Assembly: GCA_945874515.1 (NCBI GenBank)
Contig: CAMCHA010000076.1
Coordinates: 1 to 8,680 of the forward strand
DNA: 8,680 nucleotides
Direction of reading: 5' to 3'
DNA from: Asaia bogorensis
GTDB lineage: Bacteria; Pseudomonadota; Alphaproteobacteria; Acetobacterales; Acetobacteraceae
Of the stretch, positions 1 through 6,601 are shown in pieces; the stretch's first letter is position 1; each line of letters begins with the position of its first letter. Under the pieces are notes generated by a model. The model made no database searches and was not told where the DNA came from. It was given only the letters and a program-made list of their open reading frames with translations. A program made the translations under genes and the position numbers.

Positions 1-32
1 ACGCCGGCCAGGATGGCGCGTTTGCTGATCAT
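1..32 (-). CDS. 5' end of a probable exported protein (partial)
   Basis: Only about ten codons lie in the window, reading MISKRAILAG followed by V or similar. The start ATG is at 32..30 on the minus strand. A purine-rich GGGAG at about 8-9 nt upstream is a good ribosome binding site. Basic residues followed by a small hydrophobic run look like the beginning of an N-terminal signal peptide or membrane anchor. It starts only 27 nt after the TelA stop codon and on the same strand, so it is probably the next gene of the same operon. The function cannot be told from this fragment. Confidence 0.55.
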   Translation of the reverse strand, partial: MISKRAILAG

Positions 33-59
33 GTAAAGCTTCTCCCGGTATTTTTTTGT

Positions 60-1121
60 TCAGGTTCTCGGCGCGGGCGGCATGGCCTTCGCCGCCATCA
101 GCGCGCGCCTGATTTCGGCTTCTGCCTTGTCCAATTCCACCGCCGCATCAGCGCGCTGGGCGCGAGCGCGTTCGGCGATGTTCAAGCTGTCTTCAATGGT
201 TGCGACCAGCAGCTGATTGGCCTGCTTCACCGCGGCCAGATCGAAAACGCCGCGCTCAATTTCAGTGCGCGCTTCGGCATTGCCTTGGCGCAGCCGCTCG
301 GCATTCGCGGTCAGCAATTCATTGGTCAGGTCGTTCGCCTGCTTCAGCGTCTGCCCCGCATCACGCATGCGCTGAATGGCCAGTGCCTGGGCAAGCTGCT
401 GGCGCCAAAGCGGCACAGTATTGGCCACCACGGATTGAATCTTCGCAGCCAGCGCCTTGTCATTTTCCTGAATGAGCCGGATGGAAGGCAGCGCCTGCAT
501 CGCCACTTGCCGCGTCAGGCGCAGATCATGAATGCGCCGATCAAGTTCATCACGTGCCGCGCGCAGATCGCGAAGCTTCTGCGCGGTGAGCATGTCGCCG
601 GCGGCGGCCTTCGCTTCAGCATCCGGGATGGCAGTGCTGTCAGTGTTGTTCAGCACAATCTCGCCAGCGGCGATGTGATCACCAAGGCCATGGAACCAAT
701 CCAGCGTCGCGCCATAAAGGCGTTCAAGCTTTTCAACATCTTCCAGAAGCCGCGTGCGATGCGCATCCAGCTTATCGCCAATCGCTTCCACCTGGTCCTT
801 CAGACCTTCATAACGGCTGACCACCTGCGCCGCTTCCGCACTCGCCTTGTTGAAAATCCGGGCGAAGAAGCCGGGCTTATCCGCAAGCCCTGAAATATCG
901 AAGCCGCGCAGCGTGGTCAGCAGCGCGCCGAGCGTCTGCCCCGCCTCCCCCGCCTCGCGGTTCTTGGCCCCTTCCAGCATGGCGTCCGCCGCGGCCGAGG
1001 CGCGGGTTTGCGCTTCCTGCCCGAAGCGCAGCACGGCAGCGGGGTCCGTCACATCAAGCTGGGCAGCGAGGCGTTGAACCTCTGCCCGGCGTTCTTCTGT
1101 GGTGGTGATAATATCACTCAT
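60..1121 (-). CDS. telA: TelA/KlaA-family toxic anion resistance protein
   Basis: This 353-aa protein belongs to the TelA (KlaA/YaaN) family, named for tellurite resistance and later linked to tolerance of cell-envelope stress; the biochemical activity is not established. It has no signal peptide or membrane segment and is almost entirely charged, helical and coiled-coil-like, so it is probably cytoplasmic or membrane-associated through a partner. The family core is visible at residues 203-243, with the segment around LIQENDKALAAKIQS (216-230) and the NTVPLWRQQL motif (234-243). Length is typical. The ATG start overlaps the XpaC stop as ATGA, so translation is probably coupled. The xpaC-telA order is the same as xpaC-yaaN in Bacillus subtilis, which supports both calls. 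The family call is confident; actual tellurite resistance is not implied. Confidence 0.9.
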   Translation of the reverse strand: MSDIITTTEERRAEVQRLAAQLDVTDPAAVLRFGQEAQTRASAAADAMLEGAKNREAGEAGQTLGALLTTLRGFDISGLADKPGFFARIFNKASAEAAQVVSRYEGLKDQVEAIGDKLDAHRTRLLEDVEKLERLYGATLDWFHGLGDHIAAGEIVLNNTDSTAIPDAEAKAAAGDMLTAQKLRDLRAARDELDRRIHDLRLTRQVAMQALPSIRLIQENDKALAAKIQSVVANTVPLWRQQLAQALAIQRMRDAGQTLKQANDLTNELLTANAERLRQGNAEARTEIERGVFDLAAVKQANQLLVATIEDSLNIAERARAQRADAAVELDKAEAEIRRALMAAKAMPPAPRT

Positions 1122-1828
1122 GAATAACCTTCCTCCCGCAGCCTATCGGCCAGAACTTTGACTTGGATATCAAGTGCCGCGCTTTCTTCGGCGCGGAGAT
1201 CATCGCGGAGCCGCAGCGCAGCGGTTTCAAGATCACGCAGCAGCACACCAAACGCGGGTGGCGGCGTCGCGCCGGCTTCAAGCCGGGTGGCGATGCGTTC
1301 CAGGCCATCCAGATGCACAGCCAGAAAGCGGCGCGCGCGGGCAATGCCTTCGGGCCGTTCTTCCAGATCATCCAGCACCTGGCCGATCGCCTGCGCCACC
1401 GGGATCAGGCGTGGTTCATTGCCGCGCGCCGCGATGATTTCAATGCCGGTAAGGCGCACACGGGCTTCGGCAAGTGGGCCTGAGGGCGGCGGTGGAAGCG
1501 GCGCGGGCGGCGCGGCTTCCGGGATTTCGGCATAAAGCAGGCGTGTGCCGCCCCAGGCGCCGAGCGCAAACAACAGCCCAATGATCGGCCCTGCCCCGGC
1601 GCCAAGCCCGGTGGCGAGGCCCGCCGCCACGCCCATGAGCACGGCAGCCTTGCGGGCATCACCCCGCCTGGCGCGCTTCATGATTCGCGCGGCAAGGAAG
1701 GGCAGGCCAATCCCCAGCAGGCAGCCGAGCAAGGCCTGTTGGCGCATGGCGAAAAGATTGAAGACGGCCGCCGGCACCATTGCCAGGCCCATCATGGGCA
1801 GCAGCCAAAGCCGCCAGAAGCTATTCAC
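1118..1828 (-). CDS. xpaC: XpaC-family membrane protein (5-bromo-4-chloroindolyl phosphate hydrolysis family)
   Basis: The chosen reading is 236 aa from a GTG at 1828. The protein begins with hydrophobic segments at about residues 4-27, 31-48 and 61-99, the last two rich in Gly and Ala. A proline-rich linker follows (about 104-118), then a soluble helical domain (about 120-236) that matches the XpaC family. The family name comes from a B. subtilis phenotype; no enzyme activity is proven. The frame is open upstream to an ATG at 2098, but those codons run through another ORF on the same strand and into the divergent dehydrogenase. The GTG instead overlaps the stop of the 52-aa ORF (GTGA) and starts directly before the first membrane segment, so it fits better. 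The Shine-Dalgarno sequence is weak, as expected for coupled translation. The gene overlaps telA by 4 nt downstream. Confidence 0.82.
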   Translation of the reverse strand: MNSFWRLWLLPMMGLAMVPAAVFNLFAMRQQALLGCLLGIGLPFLAARIMKRARRGDARKAAVLMGVAAGLATGLGAGAGPIIGLLFALGAWGGTRLLYAEIPEAAPPAPLPPPPSGPLAEARVRLTGIEIIAARGNEPRLIPVAQAIGQVLDDLEERPEGIARARRFLAVHLDGLERIATRLEAGATPPPAFGVLLRDLETAALRLRDDLRAEESAALDIQVKVLADRLREEGYS

Positions 1829-1983
1829 AGCCCGAGTACCAAAGCGATGGCGCGCCAAAACGCCAGCAATCCCGCCAGCCCCATGGTGCCGCCAAGCAGC
1901 ATGAAGCCAAGCCAGCGTTTCACGCCAAGCGGCAGGTTCGGGGATTGGGGCGCCGGCAGGGGCGCGTTGCGTCTTTCGCTCAC
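1825..1983 (-). CDS. Small membrane protein of 52 aa, upstream of xpaC
   Basis: A GTG at 1983 opens a 52-codon ORF closed by TGA at 1827..1825. It begins MSERRNAPLPAPQSP, a polar, proline-rich head. From about residue 23 to the end it is hydrophobic (RWLGFMLLGG, then GLAGLLAFWRAIALVLGL), enough for one long or two short membrane segments with a break at the WR pair. A TAAGG sequence 4 nt before the GTG is a fair ribosome binding site. Its stop overlaps the GTG start of xpaC by the GTGA arrangement. Size, composition and coupling suggest a membrane partner of XpaC/TelA. I do not recognise a named family. The competing explanation is an N-terminally extended xpaC in another frame, which would have no visible ribosome binding site advantage and would intrude on the divergent gene. 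Confidence 0.68.
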   Translation of the reverse strand: MSERRNAPLPAPQSPNLPLGVKRWLGFMLLGGTMGLAGLLAFWRAIALVLGL

Positions 1984-2045
1984 GCGGCCTTACATCGCCT
2001 TTGCTGAGCGACTGATCAAGAGCAACTTCGTGAAGGATTTCACCC
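1984..2045. promoter_or_regulatory. Divergent intergenic region (62 bp)
   Basis: This gap separates the start of the 52-aa ORF (minus) from the dehydrogenase start (plus), so promoters for both directions must lie here or reach into the flanking genes. A strong plus-strand ribosome binding site, GAAGGA at 2032-2037, lies 8 nt before the dehydrogenase ATG. A loose inverted repeat is seen (TTGCT at 2001-2005, AGCAA at 2021-2025) around a central TGATCA. No convincing -35/-10 pair was identified. Regulatory role is inferred from gene order. Confidence 0.4.
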
Positions 2046-2975
2046 ATGGAACAAATCGCCATCATCGGGACCGGGCTGATTGGTCGTGCCTGGGCCATGG
2101 TTTTCGCCCGTGCCGGCCATAGCGTGCGAATTTGGGATCCGGTGGCGGGGGTTTCCGACGCCGCACTCGGCCTTATCGGACAAAGCCTTCAGGATTTGGC
2201 CGAAGCAGGGCTGATCACCGAAGCCGCTGGCGTGATCGCCGCGCGCATCAGCGCTGCCGCCAGCATGGAAGAATGTGTCGCGGAGGCGGTGCATGTACAG
2301 GAAAATGGGCCGGAGCGTGTGGAGCCGAAGCGCGCGCTTTTCGCGCAGTTGGATGCGCTGTGTGGGCCGGATGTGGTGCTGGCATCTTCAACCTCCGGCA
2401 TTCCAGCGAGCGCCTTTACCGAGGCGCTTGCCGGGCGCGCGCGCTGCCTGGTCGCGCATCCGGTGAACCCGCCCTATTTGGTGCCGCTGGTGGAATTGGT
2501 GGGCGCGCCCTGGACCGCGCCGGAAGTGGTGGCGCGCACACGGGCGCTGATGGCGCGTGTGGGCCAGGTGCCGGTGACGGCGATGAAGGAAACCCGCGGC
2601 TTCGTGCTGAACCGCCTGCAAGCCGCGTTGGTTGCCGAGGCCTTCCGCCTGGTGCGTGATGGCGTGATGAGTGTTGAAGATGTTGATGCCTGCGTGAAGG
2701 ACGGGCTTGGGCTCCGCTGGTCCTTCATGGGGCCGTTTGAGACGATTGATCTGAACGCGCCGGGCGGTGTTGCGGATTACGCGGCGCGCTTCGGCGGACT
2801 GATGGGTGGCATTACGGAAGAACAGACGCCGTTTTTGTATGATGAAGCGACGGTTGCGCGCGTGACAGCGGAGCGGCGTGCCGCGCTGCCCTTGGAGAAG
2901 ATTGGGGAGCGTTCAGCCTGGCGGGATCGGCGGTTGATGGGGGTGTTGGGGCATAAGCGGAAGGTGCGCGAATAG
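2046..2975 (+). CDS. 3-hydroxyacyl-CoA dehydrogenase family protein, lambda-crystallin (L-gulonate 3-dehydrogenase)-like
   Basis: This 309-aa NAD-dependent oxidoreductase has an N-terminal Rossmann fold with the dinucleotide motif GTGLIG (8-13) and an acidic residue at Asp31 that predicts preference for NAD over NADP. The catalytic set of the family is visible: Ser117, His138 in HPVNPPYLVPLVELV, Glu150 and Asn189 in the FVLNRLQ segment; spacing Ser-His 21 and His-Glu 12 matches human HADH. The HPVNPPYLVPLVEL and GLGLRWSFMGPFET motifs resemble lambda-crystallin/L-gulonate 3-dehydrogenase more than classical FadB-type enzymes. Likely reaction: oxidation of a 3-hydroxy acid or 3-hydroxyacyl-CoA to the 3-oxo compound in the cytoplasm; the substrate cannot be fixed from sequence. 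The ATG has a good GAAGGA site. It stands alone: divergent from the xpaC cluster and convergent to the RTX gene. Confidence 0.9.
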   Translation: MEQIAIIGTGLIGRAWAMVFARAGHSVRIWDPVAGVSDAALGLIGQSLQDLAEAGLITEAAGVIAARISAAASMEECVAEAVHVQENGPERVEPKRALFAQLDALCGPDVVLASSTSGIPASAFTEALAGRARCLVAHPVNPPYLVPLVELVGAPWTAPEVVARTRALMARVGQVPVTAMKETRGFVLNRLQAALVAEAFRLVRDGVMSVEDVDACVKDGLGLRWSFMGPFETIDLNAPGGVADYAARFGGLMGGITEEQTPFLYDEATVARVTAERRAALPLEKIGERSAWRDRRLMGVLGHKRKVRE

Positions 2976-2985
2976 GGCGCATAGA

Positions 2986-3028
2986 CCACGCTCAGTACAG
3001 CGTGGGCGGTCCTGCCGCACCACGCTGT
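2986..3028. terminator. Convergent-gene hairpins, possibly a bidirectional terminator
   Basis: CCACGCT (2986-2992) pairs with AGCGTGG (2999-3005) across a 6-nt loop. The same AGCGTGG can instead pair with a second CCACGCT at 3020-3026. The second hairpin is longer: about 13 bp from 2997 to 3028, including GCGG/CCGC next to a 5-nt loop, with one bulged A at 3019. The element sits 10 nt after the dehydrogenase stop and 31 nt beyond the RTX stop. Because inverted repeats fold on both strands, it could act for both genes. No T-tract follows in either direction, so a Rho-independent mechanism is uncertain; an RNA 3'-end stabiliser is the alternative. Confidence 0.5.
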
Positions 3029-3058
3029 CGCACCATCAGGCTGCTGCCCTAACCTTTC

Positions 3059-6000
3059 TCAAACAATCAGGAATTCCGTATTGGAGATTCCAAGCGGCGC
3101 CCCGCTAAGGGTAGCCCATTGCACTGCGGCACCTGCACCTGAGCCATCCGCATCATAGAACAAAGCGCCAGTATCACTGTTGTAAATGATGCGATGGGCG
3201 GCAGTTGTCGCTGCAGTGCCAATGGTGAAGGCCGCTGCCGCCAAGGTGGTGCCGGCAGCACCTAATGCAGTGAAGATGGCGTCATCCAGCAGGATGGTGT
3301 CATCTGCACTGCTATAGTCGGAAATGGCATCGACGTTGGACGATCCGAGCGCCGTATTGAAGAGGAATTGGTCACCACCGCTACCGCCGATCAGAACGTC
3401 ATTACCTACATCGCCAACAAGCTGGTCGTCACCCGCGCCGCCATCCAGCGTGTCAGCGCCAACACCACCGTTAAGCTGATTGGACCCTGAGCCTCCGTTC
3501 AGCACCAACGAACCGTCATCGTTAGAGACTTGCTGCCAATCCAGCCGGCCCTGGGCGTCATAATTGATGGTGTAGGATGACCAATCGCCCTGGCTCGTGT
3601 TGTCCCAGTCAATGAGCACGGAATTACCAGCGTCGTAAAACACGCCCTGCCAATCCTGCCGGCCCTGGGCGTCATAATTGATGGTGTAGGATGACCAATC
3701 GCCCTGGCTCGTGTTATCCCAATCATTTAGCGCGGAATTCCCAGCGTCATAAAACACGCCCTGCCAATCCAGCCGGCCCTGCGCATCATAATTGGTGGAC
3801 ACGGAAGACCAATCGTTCACGCCCGTATTATCCCAGTCATGGATAACGTAATTCACTGCATCATAATTCACGCGCTGCCAATCCAGACGGCCCTGCGCAT
3901 CATAATAGGTAGTCATGAGTGACCAATCCCACTGACTTAAGTTATCCCAATCACGAACTTCAATGGTTCTATTGTCATAATGCATATACTGCGAATCCAA
4001 ACGCGACTGCGCATCGTAGTACGTCGCGATCCCGGACCAGTCGTGCTGGCCCGCAGGATCGACCTCAATCACTATTGTTCCATTTTCAAAGCGCACCGTT
4101 TCAACATTCAGAATTGTATCTATCGCGGCGCCAGCGCCGGCGCTATTGGCGTGCACCGTTACACTCAATCCGCTGCTTGGTCCTGTTCCTGTGGTTGCAA
4201 ATACAATCGCATAATTCTCAATGGCCTCGCCATAAATGACCGTGTCTGACCCAACACCACCATCAAACCCGTCGGAACCATAGCCATCAAGAATCAGATC
4301 ATCCCCACTCCCCCCAAGTAGTGTATCGTCCCCATCACCCCCCTCAAGCGTATCGGCTCCATCATTCCCCTCAAGTAAGTCATTGCCATCGCCGCCAAGG
4401 AGATGATTGGCATTGGCATTGCCGATCAGGCGATCATGGCCAAGCCCGCCCCCACCGCGGCTGGCGGCGCTGCCTGGCGCCAGGATAAGGACCTCAATTT
4501 CGGGCGTTAGGTAGAAATCACAGGATGCGATGATGGTGTCATTGCCTTCGCCAGAGCCTTCAATCACCAGGTCATCGGCGCCTTCCGCTACATACCAATC
4601 ATTGCCGGCCCCACCCTCCATAACATTCAGCCCAGAACCACCCACCAGGGTGTCATTACCGCTGCCGCCCTGTAGAACGTCATCGCCCGCAGCGCCAAGA
4701 ATACTGTCGCGGCCCGCCCCGCCGATCAAAAAATTATCTTCGCTACCGCCTATCAGGGTTACAGCGCCGCTCGAGGCAGATGCGTCCACAGCTTCGAAGC
4801 GGGCCAGCCAGGCGCCTCCGTTGGCCTGCTTTTCCGCTACGCTCAAATCAACTAAAAGGCTGTTGGAAATCACCAGCCAGTCCAGACCTTCGCCGCCGTC
4901 CAGACGATCGGACGTTTCCCCATAGAGGACGGTATCGGCCCCGCCGCCGCCATCAATACTGTCGGCACCCGTTCCGCCGATCAGACTATCTGAACCAGTA
5001 CCGCCGAGAAGTGTGTCATTGCCTACGCTGCCTTCAAGCGTGTCTGCACCATCATTGCCCGTGGCAAAATCATTGCCAGCCCCCCCAAGCAGGCAATCGC
5101 TCCCTAGGCCGCCATAGAGTGAGTCGTTGCCGCCTTCTCCTGCAAGCGTATTGATCGCACTTGCATTATCGATGTCCACAACCCCCGGCCCGAAGGCATA
5201 AAGCGCATCATGGCCATCGCCGCCGAGCAGCCAATCATCGCCAGCACCACTCCAGAGTTGATCATCGCCGGCATCGCCCGCGAGCGTATCCTGCCCATCG
5301 CCGCCTGATAGCCAGTCGTTACCATCACGTCCCAAGAGCACATCTGCGCCCCCAAGGCCGAAGAGCCGCGAACCGGAAGGCAGGGCATCCAAAACCTCGT
5401 CACCCGCTGCGCCGGCCCAAGCAAAAAAACTGCTCGCCTCAAAGGCCTGGAAGACCCGATCTGGTGTCAGATCAGGGGACCGCACCTCTATCAACACATC
5501 TGCCGCGCCAAGCGATCCATTCTGATCAAGGTCGATGACAATCCAGCCGCCAGTGGCTGTCACCTCGGATGATGAGGTCAGCAACCACGCCTGCAGATAT
5601 CCGGCACCCAGATCACTTCCGGGCAGGGAAAGGCCAGCCTGCGGACCACCGGAAGCCACAAGACTCCCACGCCAGACAAGCGGTGCTACGCCATTGGGGC
5701 CGGCAATTTGGCCGTCGCTGAGACCGAAGGAGAGAATATCACCTTCTGCAAGTGAAAAATCCGCAATTGTATCGCCAGCACCGAAGCCACTGATCAGTTG
5801 CGGGTCGGCAGACAGGTTAATGAAGAATAAATCCGCGCCCGCGCCGCCCTGTAGCCAATCCGCACCGACGCCACCTGAAAGAAAATCAGCATCATTGCCG
5901 CCATCCAGCGTATCGCGTCCGCGTCCGCCAAACATGATGTCATCGCCATCCCCACCGATCAGAAGATTGCGAGAGGTCTCATCATCAAGATTGGTGCCGC

Positions 6001-6256
6001 TTGGGTCATCGGCAAAAAGAACATCCCAGCCATTGCCGCCCCGCAGGGTATCGTTGCCGGTATCACCTTGCAGGATGTCGGCCAGGTCACCGCCATCAAG
6101 CGAATCATTGCCCGAGCCACCAAAAAGCAGATCCACGCCACCCCAGCCAAGCAAGGTATCGTCGCCGGCAAGACCAGCAAGAGTGTCATCTGTAATGCCG
6201 GGTACTGAAAGAAAATCATCGCCGGCGGTGCCAACGAGAGGGGTGCTGCCGCTCAT
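3059..6256 (-). CDS. RTX calcium-binding protein, predicted type I secretion substrate, with 38-aa tandem repeats
   Basis: This 1065-aa acidic, glycine- and aspartate-rich protein has no Sec signal peptide. GGxGxDxLx nonapeptide blocks (calcium-binding beta-rolls) lie at about residues 9-142, 284-446, 500-556, 606-676 and 919-966. Between them are: a non-RTX domain (about 145-285) with an EF-hand-like loop, Asp242/Asp244/Asn246/Ser248/Asp253; linkers of types common in RTX proteins (571-605 and 678-733); and a tandem array of 38-residue repeats (739-916). The C-terminus (about 967-1065) has ALFYDADGSG and ends TEFLIV, an acidic residue plus hydrophobic tail typical of type I secretion signals. 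The protein is therefore expected outside the cell, folding on calcium. No catalytic domain was recognised, so adhesin or surface/matrix roles are guesses. ATG at 6256 has AGGGG upstream and overlaps the stop of the 102-aa ORF. Cys388 and Cys579 are unusual, as RTX proteins are mostly cysteine-free. No secretion genes are nearby. Confidence 0.9.
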   Translation of the reverse strand: MSGSTPLVGTAGDDFLSVPGITDDTLAGLAGDDTLLGWGGVDLLFGGSGNDSLDGGDLADILQGDTGNDTLRGGNGWDVLFADDPSGTNLDDETSRNLLIGGDGDDIMFGGRGRDTLDGGNDADFLSGGVGADWLQGGAGADLFFINLSADPQLISGFGAGDTIADFSLAEGDILSFGLSDGQIAGPNGVAPLVWRGSLVASGGPQAGLSLPGSDLGAGYLQAWLLTSSSEVTATGGWIVIDLDQNGSLGAADVLIEVRSPDLTPDRVFQAFEASSFFAWAGAAGDEVLDALPSGSRLFGLGGADVLLGRDGNDWLSGGDGQDTLAGDAGDDQLWSGAGDDWLLGGDGHDALYAFGPGVVDIDNASAINTLAGEGGNDSLYGGLGSDCLLGGAGNDFATGNDGADTLEGSVGNDTLLGGTGSDSLIGGTGADSIDGGGGADTVLYGETSDRLDGGEGLDWLVISNSLLVDLSVAEKQANGGAWLARFEAVDASASSGAVTLIGGSEDNFLIGGAGRDSILGAAGDDVLQGGSGNDTLVGGSGLNVMEGGAGNDWYVAEGADDLVIEGSGEGNDTIIASCDFYLTPEIEVLILAPGSAASRGGGGLGHDRLIGNANANHLLGGDGNDLLEGNDGADTLEGGDGDDTLLGGSGDDLILDGYGSDGFDGGVGSDTVIYGEAIENYAIVFATTGTGPSSGLSVTVHANSAGAGAAIDTILNVETVRFENGTIVIEVDPAGQHDWSGIATYYDAQSRLDSQYMHYDNRTIEVRDWDNLSQWDWSLMTTYYDAQGRLDWQRVNYDAVNYVIHDWDNTGVNDWSSVSTNYDAQGRLDWQGVFYDAGNSALNDWDNTSQGDWSSYTINYDAQGRQDWQGVFYDAGNSVLIDWDNTSQGDWSSYTINYDAQGRLDWQQVSNDDGSLVLNGGSGSNQLNGGVGADTLDGGAGDDQLVGDVGNDVLIGGSGGDQFLFNTALGSSNVDAISDYSSADDTILLDDAIFTALGAAGTTLAAAAFTIGTAATTAAHRIIYNSDTGALFYDADGSGAGAAVQWATLSGAPLGISNTEFLIV
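3509..4042 (-). repeat. Tandem array of 114-bp (38-aa) coding repeats within the RTX gene
   Basis: Four full units and one partial unit follow without gaps: 4042-3929, 3928-3815, 3814-3701, 3700-3587 and 3586-3509. Each starts DWS, carries YDAQ-x-RLD (RQD in unit 4) near residue 9-16, a second YD at about 22 and DWDN at about 31. By eye, identity between successive full units rises toward the C-terminus: 19/38, 24/38, 32/38. At the DNA level 3544-3601 is identical to 3658-3715 (58 bp, offset 114), indicating a recent duplication or gene conversion. The last unit changes after its midpoint into SNDDGS and then returns to RTX repeats. The YDxxGRL core recalls RHS/YD repeats, but the unit length and Trp pattern differ. 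Confidence 0.92.
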
Positions 6257-6561
6257 GGCATTGCCCCTGGCACGGATGCAATGCTTGTGGCTTGCACATG
6301 ATCATCGGCAATCTCAACTGCACCAAAAGTTGAAGGACAACTTATTGATTCAATCGGAGGCTGACAGCCGACCAGGCTTTGAAGAAAGGGATTAGAACTA
6401 CTCATTTGCGTGACATCCAAAATCACTTGGTCCGAGGCTTCCGCTACAGACATCGCACACCCCTCAATTCGGCACACCCATAAATGGCTTTTAGATATCG
6501 AAGTGCTACCTGAGGTTGTTACGCTATCTCCGCGCGTTGAGGCCGTCAATATCGAATCCAT
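6253..6561 (-). CDS. Hypothetical protein of 102 aa, coupled to the RTX gene
   Basis: The ATG at 6561 follows a perfect AGGAGGT ribosome binding site with 9-nt spacing. An upstream TTG at 6630 in the same frame has no such site, so the shorter form is preferred. The stop overlaps the RTX start as ATGA, suggesting coupled translation. The product begins MDSILTASTRGDSV, is Ser/Thr-rich, and has four cysteines (30, 35, 66, 75). There is no signal peptide, membrane segment or RTX repeat, and I recognise no family. Codons include several rare AT-ending ones (ATA, TTA) and the third-position GC is much lower than in flanking genes, which points to acquired DNA or, less likely, a non-coding leader. 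A chaperone, modifier or immunity-like partner of the RTX protein is possible from position only. Confidence 0.58.
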   Translation of the reverse strand: MDSILTASTRGDSVTTSGSTSISKSHLWVCRIEGCAMSVAEASDQVILDVTQMSSSNPFLQSLVGCQPPIESISCPSTFGAVEIADDHVQATSIASVPGAMP

Positions 6562-6570
6562 ACAAGATCG

Positions 6571-6577
6571 ACCTCCT
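6571..6577 (-). promoter_or_regulatory. Strong Shine-Dalgarno site that decides the start of the 102-aa ORF
   Basis: The minus strand reads AGGAGGT here, a full match to the anti-Shine-Dalgarno core, 9 nt before the ATG at 6561. It is the best ribosome binding site in the window and the main reason to shorten the ORF from its upstream TTG and to believe it is translated. Confidence 0.65.
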
Positions 6578-6601
6578 GGTCTGGACACCTCGTTGATAAA
6601 A

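Noticed and set aside
285..893. Plus-strand ORF of 202 codons antisense to telA
   Set aside because: It is an open antisense frame in GC-rich DNA; the minus-strand TelA product is a clear family member covering the same DNA.
2001..2025. TTGCT...AGCAA inverted repeat as an operator between the divergent genes
   Set aside because: The arms are only 5 bp and 15 bp apart, which is easily expected by chance; kept only as a remark in the intergenic entry.
1829..2098. N-terminal extension of xpaC to an ATG at 2098 or 2047 (giving 326 or 309 aa)
   Set aside because: The extension is basic and polar with no family resemblance. It overlaps the 52-aa ORF in another frame, and reaches into or touches the divergent dehydrogenase start (shared CCATGG at 2044-2049). 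The GTG at 1828 fits the family and the operon better.
3509..4042. CRISPR-like array
   Set aside because: The 114-bp repetition is continuous, in frame and without unique spacers; it encodes protein repeats.
5535..6395. Long plus-strand ORF (286 codons) antisense to the RTX gene
   Set aside because: It is a shadow of the Gly/Asp-rich repeats: its Ser/Pro-rich product mirrors the antisense of GGxGxD codons, and it has no recognisable domain.
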